Source of the DNA: CAVXEH01 sp963805305
Lineage (GTDB): Bacteria; Chloroflexota; Limnocylindria; QHBO01
Length of the DNA: 64,000 nucleotides
Assembly (NCBI GenBank): GCA_963805305.1
Contig: CAWDTM010000005.1
Location: 1 to 64,000 of the forward strand
Reading direction: 5' to 3'
The translations under genes were made by a program, and so were the position numbers. The notes beneath the pieces are model-generated. The model made no database searches. It was not told where the DNA came from and saw only the letters and a list, made by a program, of their open reading frames with translations. Of this stretch, positions 16,228 through 25,724 are shown in pieces (within the stretch, counting starts at the first letter, position 1; each line of letters opens with the position of its first letter).

Positions 16228-17673
16228 ATGTCTCTGCTGAAGAGGATCGAGCGGGCGCGGCCTGCCGCCGAGGGGGATCCACAGGTTCCGGCAACCACGA
16301 CCCAGCCGTCGCCGCAGACGCCTGCGCCCTCGGGGCCGGGGCAGACCACGCCGCCCATCCAGGCCGGCCAGACCACTGCCGCCGGGCGGCCGTTCCTGGG
16401 CGCCCTGCCGGCGCGCGAGTCCTTCCGCGAGGCGAAGTACCGCGTCCAGAACCGCCTCATCAACGAGCTTGATCCGAAGCTGGACCTGACCAACCAGGTC
16501 GAGGTCCGGCGCCAGATCGAGGAGCTCTTCGGGAAGATTGCCGACGAGGAGGGCCTGGCCCTCACCCGCGCCGAGCGCGTGCGGATGCTCGAGCAGATCA
16601 CCGACGAGATCCTGGGCCTTGGCCCGCTGGAGCCCCTGCTTCGTGACGAGACGATCACCGAGGTGATGGTCAACGGGCCGCAGCAGGTCTACATCGAGCG
16701 TGAGGGTCGCCTGGAGCTCACCAACGTGACGTTCCAGAACGACGAGCACGTCATGAAGATCATCCAGCGCATCATCGCCCCCATTGGCCGCCGAGTGGAC
16801 GAGTCGAGCCCCATGGTGGACGCCCGCCTGGCGGATGGCTCCCGCGTGAACGCCGTGATCCCGCCGCTCTCCCTGGTGGGCCCGGTGATCACGATCCGGA
16901 AGTTCGCCGCCACGCCGTACACGGTCGAGGACCTGATCCGGTTCGGCACCGCCACCCCGGAGATGTTCGAGTTCCTGGAGGCCTGCGTGAAGGCCCGCCT
17001 CAACATCTTCGTCTCCGGCGGCACCGGTTCCGGAAAGACGACTGAGCTGAACATCCTCTCCTCGTTCATACCCGACGACGAGCGGATCGTGACCATCGAG
17101 GACGCGGCGGAGCTCCAGCTGCGGCAGGAGCACGTCATCACCCTGGAGTCGCGCCCCGCCAACATCGAGGGCAAGGGCGCCATCCCCATCCGCGAGCTGG
17201 TGCGGAACGCCCTCCGCATGCGGCCAGACCGGATCATCGTCGGTGAGTGCCGCGGGGCCGAGGCGCTGGACATGCTCCAGGCCATGAACACCGGCCACGA
17301 CGGCTCCATGTCCACCGGCCACGCCAACTCACCGCGCGACATGCTCTCCCGCCTGGAGACCATGGTGCTCATGGCCGGCATGGACCTGCCGCTGCGGGCC
17401 ATCCGCGAGCAGATCGCATCCGCTGTCGATCTCATCGTCCACCAGAACCGCCTCAAGGATGGCACGCGCAAGATCGTGAACATCACCGAGGTCCAGGGAA
17501 TGGAGGGCGACGTCATCGTCATGCAGGACATCTTCGTGTTCGAGCAGACCGCCGTCGTGGAAGGCAAGATCCAGGGCAAGCTGCGGCCGACCGGGATCCG
17601 TCCCAAGTTCGTCGAGAAGTTCGATGCGGCAGGGATCCACCTGCCACCGAACGTCTTCGGCTCCCCCTTCTAG
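16228..17673 (+). CDS. tadA: Tad/type II secretion-family ATPase CpaF/TadA
   Basis: 481 residues. A Pro/Thr/Gln-rich N-terminal tail (about 20-55) precedes the N-domain, then Walker A SGGTGSGKTT (about 264-273), the Asp box (TIEDAAELQL), Walker B IIVGECRGAEALD and the His box MSTGHANSPRD. It hydrolyses ATP to drive assembly and retraction of the Flp pilus with TadB and TadC. GGAAGGATTTAGGAC precedes ATG 16228. It ends 15 nt before tadB. Full length for the family, all motifs intact. Confidence 0.95.
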   Translation: MSLLKRIERARPAAEGDPQVPATTTQPSPQTPAPSGPGQTTPPIQAGQTTAAGRPFLGALPARESFREAKYRVQNRLINELDPKLDLTNQVEVRRQIEELFGKIADEEGLALTRAERVRMLEQITDEILGLGPLEPLLRDETITEVMVNGPQQVYIEREGRLELTNVTFQNDEHVMKIIQRIIAPIGRRVDESSPMVDARLADGSRVNAVIPPLSLVGPVITIRKFAATPYTVEDLIRFGTATPEMFEFLEACVKARLNIFVSGGTGSGKTTELNILSSFIPDDERIVTIEDAAELQLRQEHVITLESRPANIEGKGAIPIRELVRNALRMRPDRIIVGECRGAEALDMLQAMNTGHDGSMSTGHANSPRDMLSRLETMVLMAGMDLPLRAIREQIASAVDLIVHQNRLKDGTRKIVNITEVQGMEGDVIVMQDIFVFEQTAVVEGKIQGKLRPTGIRPKFVEKFDAAGIHLPPNVFGSPF

Positions 17674-17688
17674 AGAGGCAGCACGCGG

Positions 17689-18684
17689 ATGGACATGCTC
17701 CCCTTCGCCATCGCAGGGCTCGCAGCCGGCGCCGTGCTCCTCATCGCGCTCGGGATTGCGATGAGCGGCAACGCGGGCGGCGTTGCCTCGCGCCTGGAGC
17801 GATACGCGTCCGCGCGCGGGGAGTCGACGACCGACTCGTCGGACGGCGAGCGCGACTCCGTAATCGTCGGCGGGCTCTCGCGCGTCTTCGAGCGCCAGGA
17901 CCTTGCCGCGCGGATGAGCGTGGAACTCGCCCGGGCGGATCTCAAGCTGCGACCGGCCGAGTTCCTCGCGTTCTGGATCGCGTCGCCGTTCGTGTTCGTG
18001 GTCGTCGCCTACATCCTGGGCTTCATCATCCCGGGCTTCCAGAATGTGTTTGCCCTGGTCGCGATGTTCCTGCTGGGTCTCTACTTCCCCCGCTTCTACA
18101 TGAAGTGGCGTCAGGGGCGCCGTCTCAAGGCCTTCGCGACCCAGCTGCCGGACACGATCACGCTGCTCGCCAACTCGCTGCGGGCCGGCTCTTCCTTCCT
18201 GCAGGGCATCGAGCTGGTGACCCGCGAGGCCCGTCCGCCCATCTCCGAGGAGTTCGGAAGGGTCGTTCGGGAGATGGCGCTGGGCGTCGCGCTGCAGCCC
18301 GCGCTCAACAATCTGTCGCGCCGCGTGGCCAGCGAGGACCTGGAGCTGATGGTCACCGCCATCAACATCCAGAGCCAGGTGGGCGGCAATCTCGCAACCG
18401 TCCTGGACTCGATCGCCTACACCATCCGCGAGCGGATCAGGATCCAGGGTGAGATCCAGACCCTCACCGCCATGCAGCGCTACTCTGGATATGTCATCAC
18501 ACTGCTCCCGGTGGGACTGGCGGGGATCCTGTTCCTGATCAGCCCCACGTACATCACGCCCATGCTGCAGCGACCACCCGAGCTGTTCGGACTGCCGACC
18601 GGGATCATCTTCTTCGGCGTGGGGCTGATCAGCATGGGGCTCGGTTACGTCCTCATCCGACGCATCGTCGATATCAAGGTCTAG
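17689..18684 (+). CDS. tadB: Tad pilus inner-membrane platform protein TadB
   Basis: 331 residues. N-terminal helix, a basic segment, two central helices (about 95-140), the T2SF/GspF domain (FATQLPDTITLLANSLRAGS, about 145-164, then EFGRVVREMALGV), and two C-terminal helices. TadB and TadC form the membrane platform moved by TadA. It is followed after 4 nt by tadC, so they are translationally coupled. Confidence 0.93.
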   Translation: MDMLPFAIAGLAAGAVLLIALGIAMSGNAGGVASRLERYASARGESTTDSSDGERDSVIVGGLSRVFERQDLAARMSVELARADLKLRPAEFLAFWIASPFVFVVVAYILGFIIPGFQNVFALVAMFLLGLYFPRFYMKWRQGRRLKAFATQLPDTITLLANSLRAGSSFLQGIELVTREARPPISEEFGRVVREMALGVALQPALNNLSRRVASEDLELMVTAINIQSQVGGNLATVLDSIAYTIRERIRIQGEIQTLTAMQRYSGYVITLLPVGLAGILFLISPTYITPMLQRPPELFGLPTGIIFFGVGLISMGLGYVLIRRIVDIKV

Positions 18685-18688
18685 TCAT

Positions 18689-19606
18689 ATGGAAACAACG
18701 CAGATCGTCATCGCGGCCCTGGCGGCTGGAGCCGTCCTGCTCATCACCATCGGCTTCGCGGCACGGCCGGGCAAGGATGCCGTACAGACGCGGCTCGAGC
18801 AGCTCGTGGCACAACCCAAGACGCTCGAGGAGTTCGAGCTCCAGCAGCCCTTCTTCGAGCGCGCCGTCCGTCCCATCGTGAAGCGGCTCGCCCAGATGGG
18901 GCGACGAGGTGACCAGGGCGGGATCATGGCCCGGACGGACGCGAAGCTCGAGAAGGCCGGCTACCCGGGCGGCCTGCGCGGCGCTGACTGGATGGGCGTC
19001 AAGCTCCTGGCGCTGATCATCTTCGCCGTCCTGGGGTTCATAGTGGGCCTGGCGCTGGGTGGTGTGACCGGCGGCCTCTTCTTTGCCCTGGTTGGGGGCG
19101 GCATCGGCTACATGGGCCCCGAGTTCTGGCTCGGTCGGCGCATCAGGGCCCGATCCCTGCAGATGGTCCTCCAGTTGCCGGACGCCCTGGACCTGCTTAC
19201 CATCTCCGTGGAGGCCGGCCTGGGCTTCGATGCGGCGCTCGCCAAGGTGGTCGAGAAGATGGAAGGCCCCCTGGTTGACGAGTTCCGCCAGGCCCTGGCC
19301 GAGATCCGGATGGGCCGCACCCGCCGCGAGGCACTTCGCGACGTGGCGACCCGCGCGGACGCCCAGCCCATCAGCAACTTCATCGGTGCCATCGTCCAGG
19401 CGGAGCAGCTTGGCGTGCCGATCGCCAAGGTCCTCCAGATCCAGTCGAACCAGCTGCGCATCGAGCGCCGGCAGCGCGCCGAGGAGGCCGCCGCCAAGGC
19501 CCCGGTGAAGATGCTCTTCCCCATGGTTGGCTGCATCTTCCCCACCATCTTCATCGTCATCCTGGGCCCGGCCATCGTCACCGTGATGCGGGGCGTCGGT
19601 ATCTGA
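18689..19606 (+). CDS. tadC: Tad pilus inner-membrane platform protein TadC
   Basis: 305 residues, same architecture as TadB: one N-terminal helix, paired helices in the middle (LLALIIFAVLGFIVGLALGG region, about 109-150), the T2SF domain (QLPDALDLLTISVEAGLGFD, about 162-181), and a C-terminal helix with the MLFPMVGCIFPTIFIV signature of TadC. The stop is one base from the next ATG, so the regulator-kinase fusion is probably expressed with the platform genes. Confidence 0.93.
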   Translation: METTQIVIAALAAGAVLLITIGFAARPGKDAVQTRLEQLVAQPKTLEEFELQQPFFERAVRPIVKRLAQMGRRGDQGGIMARTDAKLEKAGYPGGLRGADWMGVKLLALIIFAVLGFIVGLALGGVTGGLFFALVGGGIGYMGPEFWLGRRIRARSLQMVLQLPDALDLLTISVEAGLGFDAALAKVVEKMEGPLVDEFRQALAEIRMGRTRREALRDVATRADAQPISNFIGAIVQAEQLGVPIAKVLQIQSNQLRIERRQRAEEAAAKAPVKMLFPMVGCIFPTIFIVILGPAIVTVMRGVGI

Positions 19607-19607
19607 G

Positions 19608-21861
19608 ATGGTGCCGGCGCTGCGGCCGGCGATCCTGTTGGTCGACGACGACCCCACGCTCCTCTCCGTCCTCGCGCGCCGCATGGCGCGCGAGGGCTTC
19701 GACGTCCGGACCGCCGCCTTCAGGGCCGGCAGCGCTGAGCGCGTTGGAGCGTGGATGGCCGGCGCTCGTCATCGTGGACCTCATGATGCCGGGGATGGAC
19801 GGCTTCGAAGTCTGCCGGCGCATCAAGCGCATCGCGGACCTGCCCATCATCGTGCTGTCCGCGGTGGACGCCGGCGAGGCGAAGGTGAGAGCCCTCGAGG
19901 AGTACGCGGAGGACTACGTCACCAAGCCGTTCAATCCCGACGAGCTCGTCGCGCGTGTGCAGCGGGTCCTGCGTCGACTGCCGACCAGCCGCGGCCAGGC
20001 CGTCTTCGATGACGGAGAGCTGGCGATCGACCTGGTGCAGCGCCAGGCGCGCACGTCCGCCGGCACGCAGTCCCTGACACCAACGGAAGTCCGGGTTCTC
20101 CAGATCCTCATTGGCTCGGCAGACCGCACGGTTCCCACCGAAACCCTGCTCGAGCGGGTCTGGTCCGAGGCCGATGGCGCGGATCCCTCGTACGTGTGGG
20201 TGACCATGCGTCGACTGCGGCGCAAGATCGAGGTGGATCCCGACAATCCCCGGTACCTCCTCACGGAGCGAGGCATCGGCTACCGGCTGGTCTCGAGCGC
20301 CGCGGCACCCGCCGGTTCCCGCTCGAGTCTGACGGTGGGATCGCTCCGCTCGGGCATCCGGCTCTTCCTCTTCCTGATCGTCGTGGCCCTGCCGCCGCTG
20401 ATCGTCTTCGCGGTGCTGGCCAGCACGGCCCCGGACTGGCTGGAGCGCATTGGCATGGGGACCGCGCTGTTCGTCGTGGCGCTCTTCGCAGTGATATGGG
20501 CGGCCGTCATCAGCGTCGTGGGCAGCCGAACGGGACGCGATGACGTGGAGGCGATCCTGGATCTCGCCGAGCGCGGTCGCGCGGCCACGCCCACCTCCGG
20601 CGGGCAGGATGCACGGGAAGCCACTCGAGCCTACGAACGCCTCGCCACCGCCCTCGACGAGCGCAACCGCCAGATCGCCGACCTGGCGGCCCACGTCCGT
20701 ACGGCACCCATCGCGGAGGATGCCCGGACGGTCGCGCGTTCCGTCGTCGACTGGGCCGCATCCGTCACCCACGATCCGACCTGGTCCCTCGTGGTTCTCC
20801 GGACGCCCGACCCTGCCCTGCTGCCTGCTGGAACCTATGCCCACGACGAGACGCAGCCGGGTCCCCTCGATGACCTCCATCGGTGGGCGTCGACGGCACC
20901 GGCCGACGATCCGTCCATTCCCAGCGTCCGGCACGCCGTGGGTCCGTGGGGCGCATTCGTGATCGTCGAAGTGGCTGCCGGCGAGGATCTGCGTGCCAGC
21001 CTGCTCGCGCCCTGGGAGGGCCGCGACCAGCCCACCCGGGCAGAGCGCGAGCTGCTGGGTCTGCTTGGCCAGAACAGCGCGACGGCCGTCGAGCACGCAC
21101 TCCTCTACGCTCGCCTGCGTGGCCAGGCGGAGGAGCTCAACCGGATGGCCGCCATCCAGTCGGACTTCCTGCGCAGCGTGACGCACGACCTGCAGACGCC
21201 GCTCACCAGCATTGGCGCCGTTGCCGCTGAGCTGCAGGAGCAGCCGGCCTTGGAGCCGGCCGCCAGAGCGGACCTGGAGACCATCGCGCACCAGGCGGAC
21301 CGCCTGCGCCGGATGGTGAGCCAGCTCCTGGTTGCGTCGCGGCTCGAGGCTGGCGCCGTCTCCCCACGCACCGAGATCTTCCGGGCCGAGCCGTTGGTTC
21401 AACGGACCTGGGAGGCCCTTCGCGCCGAGCGGCCCTTTGATCTCTCCGTTCAGGGTGAACCGCGCCTGGCCGTGGGTGATCCGGACCGGTTCGAGCAGAT
21501 CCTCTGGGCCCTGCTGGACAACGCCGTGAAGTACAGCCCGCCCGGGTCGCCCATCCGGGTCGAGCTCGACTCAGGATCGGAAGGCGTTGGCGCCGAGCCC
21601 GTCACCGAGATCCGCGTCATCGATGGAGGATCAGGGCTGAGTAAGGACGATGCCGAGCACGCGTTCGAGCAGTTCTACCGATCCGCCGGAGCGCGACGGA
21701 TGGCCCCCGACGGCAGCGGCGTGGGCCTCTATGCCGCTCGCGGCCTGGCCCGCGCGATGGGCGGCGATATCACCCTTCGGAGCGCGCTGGGCATGGGCAC
21801 CACCGCCTGCGTACGGCTCCCAGCCGAGGCAGCCGTGGAGGAGCCGGCGGCGTCGACCTAG
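19608..21861 (+). CDS. Single-chain OmpR-type response regulator + membrane histidine kinase fusion, with a frameshift near the start
   Basis: Reading ATG 19608 and dropping one T at 19719-19720 gives about 750 residues. Order: receiver (LLVDDD near residues 10-16, phosphoacceptor D57 in VDLMMPGMDG, KPFNPDEL); winged helix (LTPTEVRVLQILIG through YLLTERGIGYRLV, about 156-228); two membrane helices (about 250-272 and 284-305); a GAF-like region (about 365-500); HisKA (LRSVTHDLQTPLTS, H526) and HATPase (LLDNAVKYSPPGS, N638; GSGVGLY). Regulator and kinase are normally separate proteins, and OmpR regulators are soluble. Here the DNA-binding domain would be tethered to the membrane. The frame repair restores a perfect receiver, so the base is likely an error. 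Context suggests control of pilus genes. Confidence 0.85.
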
Positions 21862-21908
21862 GACCAAGGTACGGTGGTGGTACCGGCTGCCCCGAACCAT
21901 GCTGCAAG

Positions 21909-21936
21909 GTGACTCGTAAGGTCCACACCCTAGAGT
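21909..21936 (+). promoter_or_regulatory. Promoter of the first tadE-tadG operon
   Basis: GTGACT (21909-21914) and TAGAGT (21931-21936) are spaced by 16 nt. The -10 is identical to that at 25,767 ahead of the second pseudopilin operon. Confidence 0.5.
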
Positions 21937-21970
21937 CGGCCCCAGGTAATCCACACAGGTACCTCGCGAC

Positions 21971-22831
21971 GTGATCAAGCTGTTCCGGCGTCGCCGCCCT
22001 CGAACGCGCGGCCAGGCACTCGTCGAATTCGCGCTGCTCCTGCCGATCCTCGCCCTCCTGTTCGTGATGGCGGTGGACTTCGGCCGCGTGTTCTTCGGGT
22101 GGGTGGGACTGCAGAACATCGCGCGCATTGGCGCCAACTTCGCCGCCATCCATCCCGAAGCGTTCAACCCGAACACACCGAACAGCCCGACGAAGATGTT
22201 GCTCATTGCCCAGTACAACCAGGAGATCGTCAACGACGTGGGAAGCCTGAACTGCTCCCCGCGCCCCGTCGTCTCGCCGCCCAGCAACATCCCGGTTCCG
22301 GCCTACGCGGACCTCAACGCCAACGGCACACCGTACGACCTGGGGGACAGGGTCTCCGTCACGGTCACCTGCCGGTTCTCGCTGATCACGCCGCTCGCGA
22401 ACAACTTCTTCGGCGGTGGCGTGAACATTGCCGGGACGGCGGTGTTCAACCTCCGGTCCGGAGCGATCGCAGGGATTCCGACGCCCTCCGCAAGTGCGAG
22501 CGCCAGTGCCAGTGCGAGCGCATCCGCATCCGCATCCGCATCCGCATCCGCATCCGCGTCCGCGTGCCCGCTTCCAATCGCGAACTTCGCGGCCGGCCCA
22601 GCCACCCAAGGTGACGCCCCCCTGACCGTGAACTTCAACGACACCTCGCAGACGTTCGGCTGCTCGGTCACCGGATGGGTCTGGGATTTCGGTGACGGGT
22701 CGCCCACGGTCACCATCCCGAATCCGAGCCACACCTACAACGCGAAGGGGCAGTACGACGTCAAGTTGACGGTCACGAGTCCCGGCGGCACCAACTCCAC
22801 CTTCCAGAACAACTACATCCACGCCAAATGA
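21971..22831 (+). CDS. TadE-like pseudopilin with Ser-Ala linker and C-terminal PKD domain
   Basis: 286 residues, GTG start. TadE signature RGQALVEFALLLPILALLFV (about 13-32) with Glu at +5 of the processing-like site, then an extracellular domain with single Cys pairs. A run of about 20 alternating Ser-Ala residues (about 176-197) links to a PKD domain (about 200-283) with the canonical GWVWDFGDGSP and the SHTYNAKGQYDVKLTV strand. PKD domains often mediate adhesion. Ordinary TadE proteins end before the linker. The gene overlaps the next by ATGA. Confidence 0.85.
   Translation: MIKLFRRRRPRTRGQALVEFALLLPILALLFVMAVDFGRVFFGWVGLQNIARIGANFAAIHPEAFNPNTPNSPTKMLLIAQYNQEIVNDVGSLNCSPRPVVSPPSNIPVPAYADLNANGTPYDLGDRVSVTVTCRFSLITPLANNFFGGGVNIAGTAVFNLRSGAIAGIPTPSASASASASASASASASASASASASACPLPIANFAAGPATQGDAPLTVNFNDTSQTFGCSVTGWVWDFGDGSPTVTIPNPSHTYNAKGQYDVKLTVTSPGGTNSTFQNNYIHAK
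22494..22565 (+). repeat. In-frame microsatellite encoding poly(Ser-Ala)
   Basis: A six-base unit is repeated: first as degenerate AGCGCC/AGTGCG forms, then as near-identical GCATCC units, then GCGTCC. It codes for alternating Ser and Ala between the pseudopilin and PKD domains. Repeat number can change without breaking the frame. Confidence 0.9.
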
Positions 22832-23310
22832 CCAGATCATTCTTCCGCCGTCGAGCGCGTCGCTCTGGTCGGGGCCAGGCCCTGGTTGAATTCGCGCTCG
22901 CCATCCCGATCTTCGTCCTGCTCCTGATGGGCATCTTCGACCTCGGACGCGCGGTGTTCGCCTACTCGACGTTGAACAACGCGGCACGCGAGGCCGGGCG
23001 GCAGGCGATCGTCGACCAGACGCTGACGCACATCCAGAACAAGGCCGTCAACCGGTCCGTCACGCTTGGCCTCACCGCCTCCAACGTGTCGGTCGACTAT
23101 CGCGATCCGTCGACGCCCGGAACCGCGAACTCGTGCACGACAGTCTCGATTGGCTGTATCGCCCACGTCACCGTGACGTACACGTACCGCGCAGCAACTC
23201 CCGGCATCTCGCAGCTGCTGGGTCCCATCACCATGACCGGCGAGACGAAGTTCCCGGTCGAAGCCGTCTGTGCCGAACCGACCCAGACGCAATGCCCAGA
23301 GGGTTCCTGA
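22828..23310 (+). CDS. TadE/TadF-like minor pilin
   Basis: 160 residues. Basic N-terminus (FFRRRARRSGR), then GQALVEFALAIPIFVLLLMG (about 18-37) with the expected Glu, LNNAAREAGRQAI, and an exported domain with three Cys near 99, 105 and 151. TadE and TadF proteins are minor pilins needed for Tad pilus assembly. ATGA overlap with the PKD-containing gene suggests coupled synthesis. Confidence 0.88.
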   Translation: MTRSFFRRRARRSGRGQALVEFALAIPIFVLLLMGIFDLGRAVFAYSTLNNAAREAGRQAIVDQTLTHIQNKAVNRSVTLGLTASNVSVDYRDPSTPGTANSCTTVSIGCIAHVTVTYTYRAATPGISQLLGPITMTGETKFPVEAVCAEPTQTQCPEGS

Positions 23311-23349
23311 GATGACTCGGGCTCCCCATCCAGTTGGAGGAACACGACG

Positions 23350-24540
23350 ATGAGGCTCTCCCTTCGGCCACGCCGAAACGAGCGTGGTCAGATGCTCGTG
23401 ATCGTGGCGGCGGGGCTGGTCGTCATCATCGCGATGGTTGGGCTGGTCATTGACGGCGGCTACGCCTGGGGCCAGCAGCGAAAGACGCAGAACGGCGCTG
23501 ACGCCGTTGCGGAGGCCGGTGCGGGCATTCTTGCAGCCCGGCTGGCCGGTGCGACCAAGACCGACGGTGATGTTGGATGCGCCGTCCAGAATGCGGCGAC
23601 GGCCAGCGGCATCAGCAATCCTGTGGCCTACTACACCGACATCACCGGTACCTTCCTGACTCCCATGGTCCAGGTGGGTCCCTGCAACGCGGGAGCCGGT
23701 GCTGCGATCCCTGCAACCGCGGCTGGCGTCAAGGCGACCGGTGACGTTACCTTCAACACCTACCTCGCACGGGTCATCGGTTTCAACCAGTTCACCTCGT
23801 CCGCGACGGCGACTGCTGTGGCTGGCGTTCTCAACAACATCTGTGATGTCAGTGCGGGCTGCGCATTGCTCCCGGTGACCTTCCCGACCATCTCGGTCGT
23901 CTGCGACGGCACGAACCGGCAGATCCAGATCGGCACCGCAGAGTGGCCGCTGGTGCAGGTGGACAACCCGGGCGCACCGAACTACGCGACGGCCAACAAC
24001 GAGGTGATCATCCCTCTCTGCACGACGGGGCCCGGCGCCGTAGGGTGGCTCGACTTCGGATGTGGAAACCTCGCCAACGAGATCGACAACCCGTGCAACA
24101 TCTCGATTCCCATTCCGACCTGGTTGCACACGCAGCCGGGAAACACGAACTCCCTCGACACGCATCTCAACCAGTTCGCCGGGCCGCTCCTGGGCGTGCC
24201 GGATGACAGCATCGTGATGATCCCGTTGAACGACAACACCTGCAATACGAAGCCCCCGGACAGCCAGCCAGACTGCCCGGGAGGCAACGGCTCCGGAAAC
24301 GGAAACAACTTCTACTACCACATCCCCAAGTTCGCCGGCTTCATGATCGATCGGGCCTACACGAGCGGGAACAACCCCCCCGAATGCAACGCGAATCCGG
24401 GCAACCCCAAGGTGGGGGGCAACGGATCCACCGGATGCTTCAAGGGCTGGTTCGTCCGCTATCAGACCTCCGGCTCCGTGGGTTCCGCGGCGACCGGTTC
24501 AAACGACCCGGCGGTCATTGGAATCCAGCTGATCCACTGA
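23350..24540 (+). CDS. TadG-like exported protein (TadE/G-like, Cys-rich)
   Basis: 396 residues. Short basic N-terminus with ERGQMLVIVAAGLVVIIAMV (about 11-30) and VIDGGYAWGQQRKTQNGADAVAEAG, the conserved opening of TadG-type proteins. The long extracellular part contains about 14 Cys, suggesting disulfides. I see no complete von Willebrand A metal site. TadG anchors or caps the pilus at the surface. Followed by a strong terminator. A close paralogue of the same layout is at 27,495. Confidence 0.8.
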   Translation: MRLSLRPRRNERGQMLVIVAAGLVVIIAMVGLVIDGGYAWGQQRKTQNGADAVAEAGAGILAARLAGATKTDGDVGCAVQNAATASGISNPVAYYTDITGTFLTPMVQVGPCNAGAGAAIPATAAGVKATGDVTFNTYLARVIGFNQFTSSATATAVAGVLNNICDVSAGCALLPVTFPTISVVCDGTNRQIQIGTAEWPLVQVDNPGAPNYATANNEVIIPLCTTGPGAVGWLDFGCGNLANEIDNPCNISIPIPTWLHTQPGNTNSLDTHLNQFAGPLLGVPDDSIVMIPLNDNTCNTKPPDSQPDCPGGNGSGNGNNFYYHIPKFAGFMIDRAYTSGNNPPECNANPGNPKVGGNGSTGCFKGWFVRYQTSGSVGSAATGSNDPAVIGIQLIH

Positions 24541-24570
24541 CGCTGCGCTTCCCTGCCAGGGGTCGAAGTA

Positions 24571-24606
24571 CGCCCCGGTCCATCCCGTCGGACCGGGGCG
24601 TTGCTC
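24571..24606 (+). terminator. Intrinsic terminator after the first pilus cluster
   Basis: CGCCCCGGTCC (24571-24581) pairs with GGACCGGGGCG (24590-24600), 8-nt loop, then TTGCTC. It ends the tadE-tadG operon. Confidence 0.85.
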
Positions 24607-24613
24607 TGCCCGC

Positions 24614-24619
24614 TAGGAT
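24614..24619 (+). promoter_or_regulatory. -10-like TAGGAT close to the DUF192 start
   Basis: TAGGAT ends 9 nt before ATG 24629 and no Shine-Dalgarno is present. This gives a leaderless or very short-leader transcript. The -35 region would fall in the upstream terminator stem. Confidence 0.4.
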
Positions 24620-24628
24620 CCACATGCC

Positions 24629-25000
24629 ATGAACCGATACGTCCGCGTCACCAACGCCACCCGCGACATCGTCATCGCGGAGCGGGCCCGCATCGCGAAG
24701 GGGCTGTGGCAGACGATCTTCGGCCTGCACCTGCTCCCGCGCCTGCAGCCCGGCGAGGGCCTGCTCCTGCCGGGGGCCACAACCATCGACACCACGTTCA
24801 TGGGGTACCCCATCGACCTCGTCTTCGTCGATGGCTCGTCGCGCGTCACGCGCCTCGTGCCGCACATGGTCCCCTGGCGGATGGTGCTGTCCGGGCACGG
24901 GGGTCGCGACTGCCTGGAGCTGCCCGCGGATGCCCTGGTCGGGACCGGGACCCAGGTGGGTGACCAGCTCGTGCTCGAGGACGTCCCCGCTCCGCGGTAA
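24629..25000 (+). CDS. DUF192 family protein
   Basis: 123 residues. IAKGLWQTIFGLHLLPRLQP (about 22-41), GEGLLLPGATTIDTTFMGYP and IDLVFVDGSSRVTRL follow the DUF192 pattern, in which a short beta-barrel carries a conserved (C/T)xxTxFM-P-IDxxFxD signature. The molecular function of the family is unknown; a link to export or glycan binding has been suggested. No signal peptide. It stands between the two pilus clusters with its own terminator-promoter boundary upstream. Confidence 0.8.
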   Translation: MNRYVRVTNATRDIVIAERARIAKGLWQTIFGLHLLPRLQPGEGLLLPGATTIDTTFMGYPIDLVFVDGSSRVTRLVPHMVPWRMVLSGHGGRDCLELPADALVGTGTQVGDQLVLEDVPAPR

Positions 25001-25047
25001 GCGAACGAACAGCGGCCGATAAGGGCTGCTCCGCCATCCTGCGGGGC

Positions 25048-25698
25048 ATGGCGCTGCTCGATGTGCTTCTCCCGGCCTCCTGCGCCGGCTGCGGCGGATA
25101 CGGCTCGCTCCTGTGCGACGCGTGCCGCTCGTCGTTCCGCGCGGCCAGTCCCACCGCGGTGACGTTCGTGCAGGCGGACCCGGCCATCGTGGTCGGCGAG
25201 GCCCTCACCCTCGCCATTGCGGCGTTTCGCTTCGAGGGGGCGCTCCGCCGCTCCCTGAGCCGCCTCAAGTACGGCGGTGCTCCGGGCGTCGCCGGGCCGC
25301 TCGCACGGGCGGCAGCCCCGGCCCTGCGCCAGCTCCTCGATATCACGGGACCGGCCACCCTGGTTCCCGTGCCGGTACACGTCGAGCGGCTCCGCCGGCG
25401 GGGCTACAACCAGGCGGGCCTGCTGGGCCGCGTTCTCGCTCGCGAGGCGCGACTGCCCATGCGTGACTGCCTCGTCCGGGCCAGGGCCACGACCCGCCAG
25501 CACGGTCTGGATCGAGCCGCGCGGCTCAGGAACCTGCGAGAGGCATTCGCCGTGCGCCCCGGCGCTCGCCCGCCCCCGACCGTCATCGTGGTCGACGACA
25601 TCCTGACCACGGCGGCAACGCTCGAGGCGTGCTCGGGCGTGCTCCTGGCCGCGGGCTCGCAGACCGTTTATGGCTTCGCCATCGGCCGCGAGGTGTAA
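25048..25698 (+). CDS. comF: ComF-family phosphoribosyltransferase-like protein
   Basis: 216 residues. N-terminal zinc site with two C-x2-C pairs (CAGCGGYGSLLCDAC, about 13-27), helical middle with LKYGG, and a C-terminal PRTase motif VIVVDDILTTAATLEACSG (about 177-195). YNQAGLLGR and TTRQHGLDRAAR are typical of ComF. ComF acts in DNA uptake through type IV-like pili in competent bacteria. Its position between two Tad pilus clusters is suggestive, but no ComEA/ComEC gene is seen nearby. Confidence 0.88.
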   Translation: MALLDVLLPASCAGCGGYGSLLCDACRSSFRAASPTAVTFVQADPAIVVGEALTLAIAAFRFEGALRRSLSRLKYGGAPGVAGPLARAAAPALRQLLDITGPATLVPVPVHVERLRRRGYNQAGLLGRVLAREARLPMRDCLVRARATTRQHGLDRAARLRNLREAFAVRPGARPPPTVIVVDDILTTAATLEACSGVLLAAGSQTVYGFAIGREV

Positions 25699-25724
25699 GT
25701 GCTCGGCTGCACCACCTAGCCCGA

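Noticed and set aside
22494..22565. Short tandem repeats as a CRISPR-like array
   Set aside because: Six-base units without spacers that keep a reading frame: a coding microsatellite.
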